A DNA stretch of 64,000 nucleotides from Isoetes taiwanensis. Its lineage: Eukaryota > Streptophyta > Lycopodiopsida > Isoetales > Isoetaceae. The stretch spans positions 10,987,426 through 11,051,425 of the forward strand of contig JAJEKV010000036.1 in assembly GCA_021234155.1 (NCBI GenBank), in the 5' to 3' direction. A program made the position numbers and the translations under genes. This document shows, one piece after another, positions 21,801-34,380 of this stretch; positions within the stretch are counted from its first letter, which is position 1, and the number at the start of each line of letters is the position of its first letter. The notes below the pieces were generated by a model. The model saw only the letters and a list, made by a program, of their open reading frames with translations, made no database searches and was not told the DNA's origin.

Positions 21801-22640
21801 AACACAATATTATAATCCCGAGTATAGAGGGACTGTCAAATCCTAGACACAATATCGATAGCTATGTACAGGAAACAAACATACAACAAAAGTACTGGAG
21901 ATCAAGAAACGAACCTGGATGAATAATTTATGTAACGTTAACTTCTCACTGAATGATTATCCAAAGCAAATAGCACCTTTGAAAATAGAATCTGCAACCT
22001 TGTAGAAATAACAAGCAAGGATGATGACAATAAGAATGCATGAACCTCAACCAAATGGTGTAGTCCAAAGGCTTAATACCTTTGTACAAATAAAAGCCAA
22101 AAAACCATTACGTCAATCCACGCTTAACCCAAAAGGAGGCTAAAGCATGTGACTCTTACTCCAAAAGTGTGAACCCTATAGAGTCTCTAAGTCAATAAAG
22201 AATAGGACTCACCAACGTTTAAATGATCAGGATATATTATGGAGAAGCATCTCTAGGTTGAAAGCACTTAAACGAAATATAAATGATCATATCGATTATG
22301 TAACAGGAACTAACAAACATGAAAACTTAAACAAAGGGTATTTGTTATGTAAAATTAAAACATAGGGACTTGTGGCACATTGGTAAAGTGGCAACAAAGG
22401 GGAGCCCCTAGGAGAATAGCAATCAATCTGACTCAATGGCCATAATAGATGAAAACGATGGATAAAAGGCGATGAATATCAGGAAAAACAACAAAGGCAT
22501 GCAAAAGAAATCCTAGAACAAAATAGGTCTAGTGATGTACTAATGTGAGGGGCATACTTGGACAAACTAAGCATACAACCTCGCCCTAAGCTAAACCTCG
22601 TCATACCAATGCTCAACTACCATTAAAAATTAAATCAATG
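18890..22640. repeat. Long A/G-rich degenerate repeat tract
   Basis: For about 3.7 kb the plus strand is dominated by A and G, with endless variants of AAATGGAACAA, GGACTAA and GAGCAAA, and no gene. Longer segments recur: TAATACCTTGA...CTGCAAAAA at about 19917 and about 20391, and GACTATGGAGT(T/A)AATGG at about 20050 and about 20624, which suggests old units of about 470-570 bp. Frames on the minus strand are short and low-complexity. Confidence 0.6.
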
Positions 22641-23033
22641 CCATTATAGTGGTTCCTTGAGCGATGCGTATACTGAAAAGATCTTTATTATGTTTCTCGT
22701 CCTGCAGCGTGTGCCCGCCTCGAGCCTGTTTTCTTCTTCTCCCCTGCACCATTCCACCATAGTTCTAATCCGTTGGTAAGCATAAATTGCTGCTCCTTTT
22801 CTTTTTTCTTTTTTTTTTTCTCTTTTTTTTTTTTAAACCCAGACTCTGTTTCCGGTGCCTGTTCTCTCTGGAAAACGCATCCCGCCCTTTTCTTTGAAGA
22901 GAGTAAGTAGCGCAAGATTTTTTTGTATCTTTTTTGACAATTCTGTTTTTGTTATTACAAAAGATTCATGCTTTGCTTCAATCTGAAGACGATTTGGAAA
23001 GATTTGTGTTTAATTCGTAGTTCAAAGCAGACG

Positions 23034-23420
23034 ATGGCTCAAGCGGGAGCACAACATAGCCAGCACCAGTAGAGCGTGCAACAGAGCCATGAAAGAAAAG
23101 ATTTAATAGACCGAGTAAGGCACGATCATGTGGAGCTAGAAGATTACTACAACAAATACAAGGAAGCGGCCAAGGCAAACAAAGAAGAAGATGCAAAGAA
23201 ATGGTTTAATCAGTTTGTATGGGAGATAAGCCGGCACTCTGTTGCAGAAGAGCGGGAGGAAAGGGGAAAACTCTGGCTGATAAATCTAGGGCAGATCATC
23301 ACCAGATCAAAGAAATGCAACAATCAGCGATCCTCTATGAAGGGCAAAATGGATGTGATGATGAGGAGTTTGAGGGAGCATATTGAGCTAGAAGAGCGGG
23401 AAGATCTGCCATTTGAGTGA
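23034..23420 (+). pseudogene. Hemerythrin-type (HHE) domain gene, broken
   Basis: The ATG at 23034 is followed by an in-frame TAG at codon 13 (23070-23072). Then comes LIDRVRHDHVELEDYY...WFNQFVWEISRHSVAEE, a clear HHE helix pair with the H-x-x-x-E and H-x-x-x-E/D iron-ligand pattern. The middle is shifted: ADHHQIKEMQQ reads in another frame at about 23295. The end, LREHIELEEREDLP, returns to the first frame. Intact HHE proteins bind a di-iron centre and take part in oxygen, NO or iron responses. One stop and two compensating shifts point to a pseudogene. A T-rich tract (22795-22835) lies in the 5' region. Confidence 0.8.
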
Positions 23421-25346
23421 TGACTGCAAACATTTGAAAAATGGCCAAGATGTGAACGCTGGAGGCAGAACACTTTTGCATGGCAGCAGACATAACTCAT
23501 TTGTTGGTGAGCATTCAAATTGCAGTAAGCTTGTTTGGCAGAGGAGACAATGATTTCAGCAAGTTTCAATTGTCGGATTGCTACCTGAATCGCAGCGAGA
23601 GCCAGAATGGCAGCCTGGCCACTCTAATTTGCAGCACAGTTATGGATCAACACAACTCAACTTAGTGATTGAATAAGAAATAAAATGGAATACCAAACGA
23701 TCCGGTATCCTTTCTCAACAAATACACAGCGATGCACAGGATACGCATGGATGCCAAAAAATGAAAAGGAAAGAGAGAAAACTGACGGCTTTGTAGACTC
23801 GTTTACCTTGGAAATTCATAGTTATAAGCAGCAAAGGATTTGATGTCGACCATAGCCAGAGCTTACATCCACAGTCGTGGAGATGAATCGACAGCAACAA
23901 AAGGCGGTTCATTGAATCTCCAGAGCAATGGAGATGAATCGGCAGCAATAGGAGGGACATCTGTAATTAGGAGCTCTCCACATCCGGCAACTTCTGATCG
24001 ATCTGGTGTAGCTGAATCTATCATTTGAATACCAGCCACAACCGATTATTTGAGCCTCAAGCTCCATGGTTAATGCATTGGAGCTGCCATAGAAGGCAAA
24101 ACCCCCCCTTCCCAAAGAAGCATCCTGCATCAGGAAAATAACTGGCTCGCTTTCTGTGCCCAATATACACATGCTTTTTGTGCCAAAGCCTCCATGTCAA
24201 CTATAGCTAGATCTCAGAGGAGCTTAAACGGTTACAAGTTTTCCATAGTGGTCGCCCTCCAAAACTGCGTTTTTTCCATCTGATCTCAAACACAACAGAA
24301 AATCCCTTACTGTTCTTGTATGTCACTGTGAAATCACTAATAATATCCTAGAGATGAATCGCCAACAAAATATCCACAGCAATGGATAATCTGATTGAAT
24401 CTGCAATTGGGAAGAAGAAAATATGGGGTCGGAGAAGGCCGCCATGTCCATCGATTAAAGATAGCAGTAAAAAAGGATGTGGATATTGCCTTGCCAAATA
24501 CACAAATACAACACTGCCATACACATCAAAATAGAAGATGTCTAGACAGAGGAAAGGCAAGCAGCAAAGCTGTAAAAGCTTCTACAAACACAGTGGTAAA
24601 ACCTCCATCCAAGCCCCAAGCATTCAGGGATCAAAATTTCTGCCGTAACACAACCCAGAAACAAATACAAGATCAAAACCACTGCATCACACAAGAAGGC
24701 AAAGACTGTAATCTACAAAAACAAATAACTAAGTAGGAAGTAGGTAGATAGGATGGGACACTAGAAGGCAAGAGAAGATGGAGCAACCAAGGTAGGAGCT
24801 CAAGAGAATGCCGATAACCTACCATAGCATAATGAGGCTATAAATAGGGCCAACATGAATAGGCGTCCCCATCCAAAGAATGTTGGTTCTATTGCTATCG
24901 CAATAGAACCATGGCATTATAAGTGTTTTAAAGATATCTGAACAGTTCCAAAACATAAATTACCCGTAATTTAAAGTGTTTAGCAGGGTTGCCTAACCCC
25001 AGGTGCACCCTTTGCCGCAATTCTAGCTATGTCACAGGTTATGCCAAGCCAGCTTAATTCATCTCAACCGTTAGATTTACTAATTTAGGAATCGACGGCT
25101 AAGAAATAGAAAACCCAGGTAATTGCTTTGGCCGGTCGCGGCCCTAACCATTCCGCCCAAACATCTTGCCTTCAAATCCTTCCAATCTGGCCAACTAATT
25201 TCTTTCGACTATTTTTTTCTTTGTCATGGGCATCCATGTTTATGGAGTATGCCGGAGCTTGACTGGGAGCCTCCTTCAGGCCTGATCAGAAAATGCCTTC
25301 TTGCATTTTAAGTGCTTTATCACCGGCCTATCTTAGAGTAATAAGT
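23421..25346. other. No recognisable gene
   Basis: The motif GATGAATCG(A/G)CAGCAA occurs at about 23881 and 23935, with a decayed third copy at about 24353. A 113-residue plus frame at 24395-24736 is Lys/Gln-rich and matches nothing I know. A perfect hairpin lies at 24884-24911. Confidence 0.4.
24884..24911. repeat. Perfect 12-bp hairpin
   Basis: TGGTTCTATTGC (24884-24895), the loop TATC, then GCAATAGAACCA (24900-24911). Both arms are exact. No coding or repeat context explains it. Confidence 0.9.
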
Positions 25347-25395
25347 CCTACAAGAAATTTATCGTGGCGGCCAAGGCCGCCGCGAACATTTCTCT
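25347..25395. mobile_element. Second CACTA-like terminus
   Basis: CCTACAAGAAATTTATCG at 25347 matches the end at 7138 (CACTACAAGAAATTTATCG), followed by the palindrome GGCGGCCAAGGCCGCC and CATTTCTC as at 7138. The first two bases are damaged (CC for CAC). Confidence 0.6.
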
Positions 25396-25759
25396 TTCCC
25401 GGCTTCTTGTGTGTAAGAAAGTGAATCATATAGGGAATGTGTGCAACATCCATAACGATACCAAATATGAGATGAATGTGGAACCATAGAGCGATGCCCG
25501 TGTTTGTGTATTTCCTATAAACCAACTAGTCCGTCGTGAATGTTAAAAAGCTATCCTTCTCCTCTTCTTCTCTTTGCATTGTATTAGAGCAGACCTTGCA
25601 TCCAATATGCGGAAACTAAACTCTTCAATATGTTTGCCACACAACCAAGGCACCATGCATCTCTACTACGTGGCCCCTTAAACTTGCTTTTCCAATATAT
25701 CTGGTCATTTGAGACTACCTCTCAAATGACTAGATTAAAGATCTTTGCATAAGCATAGA

Positions 25760-27650
25760 AGCTCAGGTGTGGGAACTCAATCATGCTGCAATCTGTACCT
25801 CCAAGAATAGAAACATCAAGATTGAGGAAATGCATATTGCATCATACGGGTTCGTGAAGGTAATTGATATACAAGTTTTCTTTTTTCAGACTACCAAGCG
25901 GTGTCACATGGCCTCTACCATGTCCTCATTGGAATTGTCAGATGGTTCAGTATTTTCAGAGCATTTAGATCTTAAACAACATCTTCATGGTCATTTCCAG
26001 ACTTTCTTTGTTGAAAGAGATTTACCCTTTCAGACAGAAATGAGAGGACTTATTTTGTCAAAGATTCCCTATCATTTTTTATGAGTAACATTTATCAAAG
26101 GCAGAAATAATTAGAGGTGATTTGAAGGCAGCAGTCTTTACTCTCAAAAAAGATAAGTGCCCAGGGCTTGCTATCATACCTATTAAGTTCTTTCAAAATT
26201 ATTGGGAGTGATTGGGACTAGACATGTTTGATGCATTTTGTAACTTTTATCGGTCTAGTGCCCTCGACAGAATCCTCAATACAGGTACTAACTCATTGAT
26301 TCCTAGGACCACGGAGCCATGACCAATTCCGGGTTGGCATCAAATCATATTATTGTCATCTGTCTATAATAGTTTGTCAAAGCTTTTGCAAATCATATTA
26401 TTGTCATCTGTTTATAAAAGTTTGTCAAAAGAAATTCATTCGTGTTGAGTCTATCTCCTCTCCCAATCTGGATTTCTTCTTCGATGGCGCATTCTTAACA
26501 ATATGGTTGCGGCTTATGAAAGGATCTATTTGGCACGCCGAGAGAGTCTCCTTTTTGTATATATTAAGTTTGATCTTGCTAAGGCTTATGATAGTGTCAA
26601 TTAGATTTCATCTGTCTATGTTTGCTCAGGCTGGGGTTTGAACAACAATTCACTTCAGATGTTACATAATTTCATTGTCTCCTACTTGGGCCACTGTCTA
26701 TTCCATGGCGAACCATCAGAGATTTTTTCAATTGGTCGTGGCATTTGACAGGGATGCCCATTGGGCCCCCTTCTCTTCACCATTATGGCTGAAGTTCTCT
26801 CGCAGTTATTTCATGTCGCTATAGTAGAGGGCCTTCTGTAGGGTTTGGCTATGGAAGATGGCTCACAAGAAGTATGCAATCAATATGCAGATGACATATC
26901 ATGTCGCTATAGTAGAGGGCCTTCTGTAGAGTTTGGCTATGGAAGATGGCTCACAAGAAGTATGCAATCAATATGCAGATGACATATTTTTGTTCCTTGT
27001 CACTTCTTTAGAGAATTTGGATACGGCAAAGCTGCTTCTAGATACATTTCCACTGACATTTGGTGTGCTTATTGGCTCTGCTCTTTGGACTTTGGACACT
27101 CCGACACCGTCATCTTTGAACTTTGGACTTTTCCATGGAAGGTGCTTTACTCTTGGGCCATCCACCAAATTCTTTGGTATTTCGGTTGAAATTCATGCCA
27201 GTGTGGGAGCAGCATGGGAAGAGATCATTAAAGGATTAGAGAAGCATCTATTTTGGTGGAATACTGTGAAATTGTCGCTTCCAAGCTGAATTGCTATGGC
27301 CAAGTCTATGCTTAGTAGCGCATCTGTGTATATGGCATCTTGCTTGCTAGCCCCACGAACCAAGGTGCAAGAACTTATAGACATCGTTAATAACTTCCTC
27401 TGGGGGAGGGAGGTTATAGAAGTGGGTACATTGGACAAGGTATTCTGGTCCAAGTATGTCCATAAGTGGGTAGGTGGTCTGAATATGACAGACTTCTTAC
27501 TTTAGAGTAAAGTCCTCATTTCAAAATTCACTTGAAGGCTTTTGAATCAGGAGGATAACTCTCTTGGTCACATCTTCTCAAGCAGTCGGTTACTCATTGC
27601 ATCCCACTTGGCAATTGACAAGATGGCAGCTGAACCCCCTTTATCGTGAG
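25760..27650 (+). mobile_element. L1-like LINE ORF2 remnant
   Basis: Pieces of a plant L1-type ORF2 are in order: LHGHFQTFF (about 25990), LKKDKCPGLAIIPIKFF (about 26140), a region matching KFDLAKAYDSV near 26570, a match to G-CPLGPLLFTI near 26755, QYADD (26886 and 26974), KFFGISVE (about 27170) and VNNFLWG (about 27390). The pieces are separated by stops. Two local tandem duplications are present (48 bp at 26341; 88 bp at 26811). It differs in sequence from LINE-B. Confidence 0.85.
26811..26986. repeat. 88-bp tandem duplication across the YADD box
   Basis: The block TCATGTCGCTATAGTAGAGG to GCAGATGACATA starts at 26811 and again at 26899. The copies differ at only about one base, so the duplication is younger than most of the decay around it. 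Confidence 0.9.
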
Positions 27651-29430
27651 CACTATTTGACGCATGGGCTGTGATACGGTACTATTTTAGCCATCTCCTT
27701 CCATTCATACTATGCTACCTATGTCTGGAATGAATTTCATATGCTTTGCACAAGCTCCGTGCCTGTGTGGCAATAATTGCCAACTATCGTACAGTATAGG
27801 AGATCGTGACGGCTTAGGGCATGCCAACAATGCTAAATAGACCATGCAATCGCACAAGCCTTTTCATGCATCGTGTCATGAGCCCTCCCCCACGCTCAAA
27901 CCTCGATGCACCACACGCATAGGGGAAGTCGTCTCGACCTTTCTCACATCCATTAATCGTGGTTTAGTTTAGTGTCAATTTGCCATTAATTATCTGATTT
28001 GAGCATAATAGACCAAGCAGAGTTCAAATATAACTTGATTCAGGTTGTAAATTGACAAATTTTGAGGATGCTACGTATTGAAGTACCGTTGGAGGGCTAG
28101 AAAATGAGCCGGCCAGTTAATGGCCAAATTCGGAAAATTTTCAGAAATATTGGGTAATCACTTCACACGTAACCTTTCTCTCTATAAATTGGAGGCACAT
28201 TCCTATCTGGATTCAAGCTAGTGCCATTTGAAATTGCATAAGGTAAGATGTGCCTCACAATTGTTCTTCTGGATCATAGTCTTTTTTGGATTTGTCTTAG
28301 AATGTTTTCAATTATGACTATGAATTTGCTTGCAGCAAGACGAATGAATCAGATTCTCTATGGTTGAAGTTCTCCCCAACGTTTCTAATGGCAATTCCAA
28401 CCCTACTCGATTCTCGATCCCCTGCGAAGTGAACTCAGTCTAGCAGCTCTTCTTCTTATACGAGCAATACAGTGCCAATTCCTGCAAGGAGCAGCATCTT
28501 GAGCAACATCCTAGTTATATAGAAGGAGGTGGATAGGGCAATCTCGTCCACAATTCTGTGCACTACTCCCCAAAAGCCATTGACACCATCCATCATGCCT
28601 GGAGTGGCCAGTAGGAGTAGGTCCACTGCCCGGTGCGAATCAAAGTCAATGGCTCTCTGAAGGGCTGAAGCCTTCCTCTTGGCGCTGGTACTTTGGTCTT
28701 TTTCTTCTTTTTTTTTTAAAGTATTTTCTTTGGTCTTGAAGCTCTATGACCTTATGATTGGGCTCGTCAGGCATCTAACTGTTTTTGCCACTAAACTACT
28801 TAATGAGCCCCATTATATCCGTCTTGTGGAACATTTGCTATTTTTGAGTTACTATTGTTAAGATACAGTTTTGTTGGAATTGTTGTTTCAATGAATGAAT
28901 TATACTGTAACATAAGATGTACCAACAAGACATTACATCTACAATATATACGATTACTTTTACCTAAATACATGCTTCTAGCCATGCAACAATTGTTAAA
29001 AATGTATTTATCTATCTATCTACTTTAAGCGTTTCTGAACAAAGTGTGTGCTCAAAGTGTTGGGCTTTGGATGTTAAAAAAAAATCTTGAATGTTGACAT
29101 CTAATGGTTGACTCTAACATTTGAGTTATAGACCACTGAGAAGTACAATGTGAAAGCATAAAATGTTCAAATAAAGGAGTGTGACACGAAATTGTGATGT
29201 CCAATTATATTCACATCCTGCTAGGTGTGGGTCACATCCATGTTGCTCTCGTCAATTATCTCATCACTGTCATATGCATCTTCTGCGTGTGTTTCTGCCT
29301 CAGTTGCAACACCAAATGCTGGTGTACAACTAAAGACCTGTACATGTTTAGGATAGTTTCAGGACAAAAAATTCAGCATAACTAACTGTATTCCAAAACA
29401 TTGAATTAAGTAAAGATAATACCCCAGCTT
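27651..29430. other. Unassigned; a Ser-rich gene trace near 28.2-28.7 kb
   Basis: A TATA-like CTCTATAAATTGG at about 28178, a donor-like GGTAAGATG (about 28241) and an acceptor-like TTGCTTGCAG (about 28337) precede a plus frame with three stops. That frame encodes Ser/Thr/Pro-rich stretches such as SSSSSYTSNTVPIPARSS, QKPLTPSIMPGVASRSRS and TARCESKSMAL. It looks like the relic of a low-complexity regulatory or cytoskeletal protein, but I cannot name it. The rest of the interval shows nothing. Confidence 0.35.
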
Positions 29431-29439
29431 GCTCTTTGC

Positions 29440-30290
29440 ACCATGCACTTGCAAAGGCAAGACCCATTCCTTTGGCCTTGGATACTTGGCAAGGATCATA
29501 AGAGGAATACTTGTTGAACCAGTATTCACATTAGCATATTTGATCCAAGACCTAAGTGTTCATGTTCAGCTCAACCTCCTCTTCTTCGAGTAGCCTATGA
29601 ACATGTGACCCAAGTTGGACATGCAACATCAAGTCCCATCTACTGCAAGAAGATGCAATGTTGTCAATCCTTTTTGGAATAGGGCTCAATAGAGGTATGT
29701 GGATTCCAGTGCTGATTAGAGGCTGGTAGATGGCACGTAATCTATTTGGTTTGTTGCATCTTGATTTTGAGTGATAGATGCTATTATAGGCCCCATGCCC
29801 ATCTTAACCATCGTCCTACTCGAAAGATCTAGCCTTCTCTTTGATTGCCCGGTGGATACATGAACTTTCTGAATTTATTGATGCTCTGCTCATATTGGAA
29901 ATCCTTTTGGCATGAGCTCTCCTCTTCTCCTCCTTTGTGCCTCAATTTTTCTAGGTTTTGTTCAGCCTGTGTCCTCATGGCCTTCTCAATCCTAACCGTC
30001 TCAAAGAAGGCACCTGAACTAATGTGAACTAAGCCACTCATGTCATGACCCTTACCTTTCCTTCTTCCACCTCGCGATTGCAGTGCCTAATCACCATGGC
30101 ATGCACAGTAGCCAGATGTCTCTCCTTGTTCAAACACTTGTGGTCTTTCAGTATTCACATCACAATTGGCTAAGTGTGCATTGCCCCTTCTGGTCCAACC
30201 TCCTCACCTCGTGAATCCACTTCCTCCATCAAGGTCTTCCTGATGTACTAGAATTCTGTGGCACCTAGAGCATGCAAAGGAACATTGCTA
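29440..30290 (-). mobile_element. pogo/Tigger-like transposon fragment, copy 3
   Basis: On the minus strand the order matches the C-terminal part of the 39-41 kb copy: GAAGTGGATTC (about 30225), then MSGLVHISSGAFFETVRI (30041 downward), KFRKFMYP, then GACAACATTGCATCT (about 29660) and GAACATGAACACT (about 29560). The DDE region is not visible. Many stops are present. Confidence 0.85.
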
Positions 30291-32131
30291 GTGGAATATA
30301 TCATTTTTGGAGAAGATAGTAGAGAACTTGCCACTTCTTGTGACGACTAGTATCATGGAAAAGGCTCCCTATAGAGGCAAGAACTTTGTCAAGTTTGTGT
30401 ATCGTCTTCTCCAAGCACTGATTGCCCTGACAGTGTCAGTTAGGTGGCAGTTGCAGATTCCACGTGAGTATTGGTCTCGTACATGACATCGGGTTTAGGA
30501 TAAACTACTCCATCCCAAGGTATCTGTGCGTTGATGGCATATCATTCACAAGTCTCTGCGTGTTAATGTCTTTCGTCATCAATGTGGTCCTCAAGTCTCT
30601 ACATTGTATCTAATCTACCTTGCGAAGATTGAATCACTTAAACACTACTTGCTTGCATGTCTTGGGGTCCAACCAGCTTGAACTTGGTTGCCATAGTGCC
30701 TTGGATGGCCATTCTTCTAGCATCTTACCCTGATAGGTGGTCCTTAGCTAAGAATAGGACATTTCATCTTGGTTCTGGTTAGAGACCTTAAACCTGCTAT
30801 ATTTGATAATCACATGCAAAGCAGCTCCTAACATGTCGTGCCTAGGTAGTGGATTTGTGATATGTAGAATAAAGTGATGTAGAATATATTCGTGGTGTGG
30901 TGATGAATAGAATGATGTCCTTCAATAAAAAAAAAAAAAAAAGATCTTGGTTCTGGTTAGCTCTTGGTCTATTTAAGAAGGATGTGGACTTCACATTTTT
31001 CAAGGCATTTGTTCTTCTCCTCAAACTAAAATAATGATGGCTTATAAGTGCTCTCTTATTGAGGCGAGGTTAGGAATCGTATTTGGATCCAGTATCTCCA
31101 AATTAGTATACATCCCTAGGCCTCTCTTACGAGGCAAGTGCATTTTGCTTGAGGCTCTAGTTCCGATGACATATGCACATGCTTGTACTATAAGACGAAG
31201 TTTTATTTTCGCGTACTTTGCTTTTGATTAATTAAACTTACGTCCTTCAAAAAGAAGAAAAAGAAATGGAGGATCACATTGGCTAATACTAAGATTGCTA
31301 GCAAATTGTCATGTAGCTTTTATAAATAATCAAAGCATTGCTAAACATAACTGGCCACCTATATTCCACCATAAAGTACATGAAAAACATATAATGTGAG
31401 AGACGATTGTTCAAAAAATTCCAATCTTCACATAATTTGCCTCCTCTAGCAAGATGTTGTCTCTACAACTGATGACTACCTATAATAGAAATGCACTTCT
31501 TCAGACACCCATTACTAGTCTTATATATGTGGGTTTGGGAAAGATTAGTATATGATCAGTAATATTTGGTTGTAATAATATCATGACTGATAATAATTGG
31601 TAGTAATAACATCACCGAGTTTGCTAAGAATGCAAATCCTCATGTTCGCCGAATAATCATAATAGTAAAGAAGCTAGAGGGCAAAATTGTGGGAAAAGCG
31701 AAGTGAAGCCAACAAGCAATCCTTGCCCTAATTGTACATTTTTTAATTATTAAAATAATTCTCATGCAGTTGTTTATCGTAAAAAAAGGAAGTGACTTTC
31801 TGATTTCCTGATGCAGTCTTGGTGTGGTTCAACATTTTATAGATCTGTCAACCTTTGCGGATTGGTCAAATGTCATGAATTCGTCATTGTAAACCCTTCA
31901 GCAATACAAGACCCAAAAAGCTTTTATCAGTTAGCGCATCGTACAATGGACATACATACTTATCATACACTAAATGGATGGCACACAATTGAAGACATTA
32001 GCACACTTTGGGCATGCCATCAACAGACATTTTTTATCTATAACATTTGCGTTAAAAAAAAGCTAAAGTTATAATATAACGACGGCATATTTTTGATGGG
32101 ATCCTTGCAATAGAATACTATTTCTAAGGTG
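30291..32131. other. No gene found; 5' flank of the pectinesterase gene
   Basis: This interval has an A-run at about 30927-30941 and otherwise AT-rich sequence. The last few hundred bases must hold the pectinesterase promoter, but I see no certain TATA box or element. Confidence 0.4.
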
Positions 32132-33984
32132 ATGGGAATAAAAGCTGAAATTGCATTTCAACTAATTTTAGCTTTGGTTGGAATAACAACAATTTATGGT
32201 AGTAATGTGAGCCTGCTATGCCAAGAGACACAATTTCCACAACAGTGTCTCAGATTTCTAAGTAGCCAACCCAAGGAGGCAACCAGCTCATTAAATCCAA
32301 TTGATTTGGCAGCTGCTATGGTGAGCAGTCTTCTGAATGAAACAAGAACATCTTTGGATCTGTCAACATGGGTTCTCATTTCTGGTGATTCAGATGACAA
32401 TTCTGCAATGTCAAGTTGTGCAGAAATGCTTGAATATTCATCATACAGAATTTCCATGTGTCAACTCATGGATTTCTATAATTCTTCTTCAATAGAAGAT
32501 GCACAACATTTTATCAGTGCAGCACTCACATATCATACTGATTGCATAGATGCGATCTCTCAAGTTTCTGCGCCCTCCTCGACAACCAAGTCTTTAGCAA
32601 AAAAGCTGAAGGAGGAGGCAGTGCCTCTGTTGAGCAACACCCTTTACCTTCTGCGCAAGGCTTTAAACGCAAGTTATAAAGCTGAGGTCAACATAGCCAA
32701 GGGATTGAGCATGGAATACTTGGAAAAGCCCACTTGGATTACTGAACATGATCACTACCTCTGCAATGCACCACTGAAGGATCTAAAACCATCAATGGTA
32801 GTGTCAAAGCAAAATCAAAAGATTGAAGACTCAGAATTGACAAATCCTTATATGCAGTATGTAACATTTGAGACCATTCAAGATGCAGTAAATAATGCGC
32901 CTTCTCACAGCACAGATAGGTATTTGATCTACATCACTGAGGGGATCTATGAAGAACAGGTGTGTTAATATTCCCTAGCGCTTAGTTGCATAAGAGCATA
33001 AGATATAGAATTCTAAGAGCTTGTATGGAAAAACAGGTAATGGTTCCTCATAACAAGAGTATGCTCATGTTTGTTGGGGATGGCGAGAACCGGACTATCA
33101 TCAGATATAACAACAGTGTTAATTCCCTAGTCTCAACATATCTTTCCTCTACATTAGGTACTCCCCTGTAATATAAATTCTAGATAATTCTGTTAGCACA
33201 TGTTTCTTGCACAATGCACCAAAATGTAGGGTGCATGAAGCAATGACCATTGACTATTTCATCCTTTTCTTGAATATTTATTCCAGGGATCAATGGGGAT
33301 CAGTTTTTGGCACGAGACCTTACAGTAGAAAACACTGCCTCGGCGGATGGAGGACAGGCAGTAGCATTGAGAGCAAATGGAGATAAGTCTGCATTCTACA
33401 GGTGTTCATTCAAGGGCCATCAGGACACCTTATATGCCCACACGCTCAGACAATTCTACAGATCATGCTACATAGAAGGCACCATAGACTTCATTTTTGG
33501 CAATTCTGCCTCCATTTTTCAGCAATGTGATATCAGAGTAGTTCCTGGCAAATATAACTCTGGACTTAGCACATTGACTGCTCAAGGGAGGTCAGATCCC
33601 TCTCAGGCAACAGGCATGGTGTTCCAAGGCTGCAATGTTGGTGCAAAATCTGAGTTCTTGATTCAGTTTGAATCAAACCCCACGGGTCACAAGGTATTTT
33701 TAGGGAGGCCCTGGAAATTTTATGCCAGGGTTGTTTTCCTTGATACTTATTTGAGTGAAATTGTAGACAAGAGTGGCTGGATGAGTTGGAGTATTGATCA
33801 AAACAATACTAATGTATTTCTAGCAGAGTATAACAGTTATGGTCCTGGCGCGAGTGTGCTTTCAGGTAGGGTACCCTGGTCGAGGCAGCTTAATCACACA
33901 CAAGTTTCTCCATTCTCAGTGCCTAATTTTATTGAGGGGAATGAATGGCTTCCATCCACTGGTGTTCCTTGCCAACCTTGCTAA
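32132..33984 (+). CDS. Pectinesterase with N-terminal inhibitor (PMEI) domain
   Basis: Exons 32132-32959, 33037-33157 and 33287-33984 join in phases 0 and 1 with GT-AG introns of 77 and 129 bp, giving 548 residues. A signal peptide (about 1-25, with LILALVGITTIYG) targets the cell wall. Residues 30-210 form a PMEI-like helical domain with Cys pairs (LCQETQFPQQC). The catalytic beta-helix holds GGQAVAL (Gln about 340), QDTLY (Gln362, Asp363), DFIFGN (Asp384) and LGRPW (Arg457, Trp459); all key residues of the family are present. It removes methyl groups from homogalacturonan in the cell wall. ATG 32132 is the first methionine ahead of the signal peptide. No break is seen in a neighbourhood full of broken genes. 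Confidence 0.95.
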
Positions 33985-34380
33985 AGCCTTCTTCCTATGT
34001 AGTATGCTTCTAATGTTTTATTGAAATGCTCCTCCTTGTCCTTCAGAGGATCTCAATGAAAACTCATTTGTAAAATGTGTCTAAAATTTTTATAACTGAA
34101 TCGTTTCTATATTTCAATATAGAGATGAACAGACGGAAAAAAGATTGAACTGGAAATTCAATAACAATCTCGATCAGCTAAAAACTAACTGCCACTTATC
34201 TCACTGCGTGCTTTAGCCGACTGCCTATGCTAGGTTCCCTTCCGAAAATACTGTACCGTCGATCGAGGACTATATACTTCGATAGCTATCGATTTGCAAA
34301 CCCTAACATCATGGTATGCTGAATCGATGGGCTCGGGCTCCATTGTCTCTTTATGTTGTCTTGTATTGTAAATCTTATTA

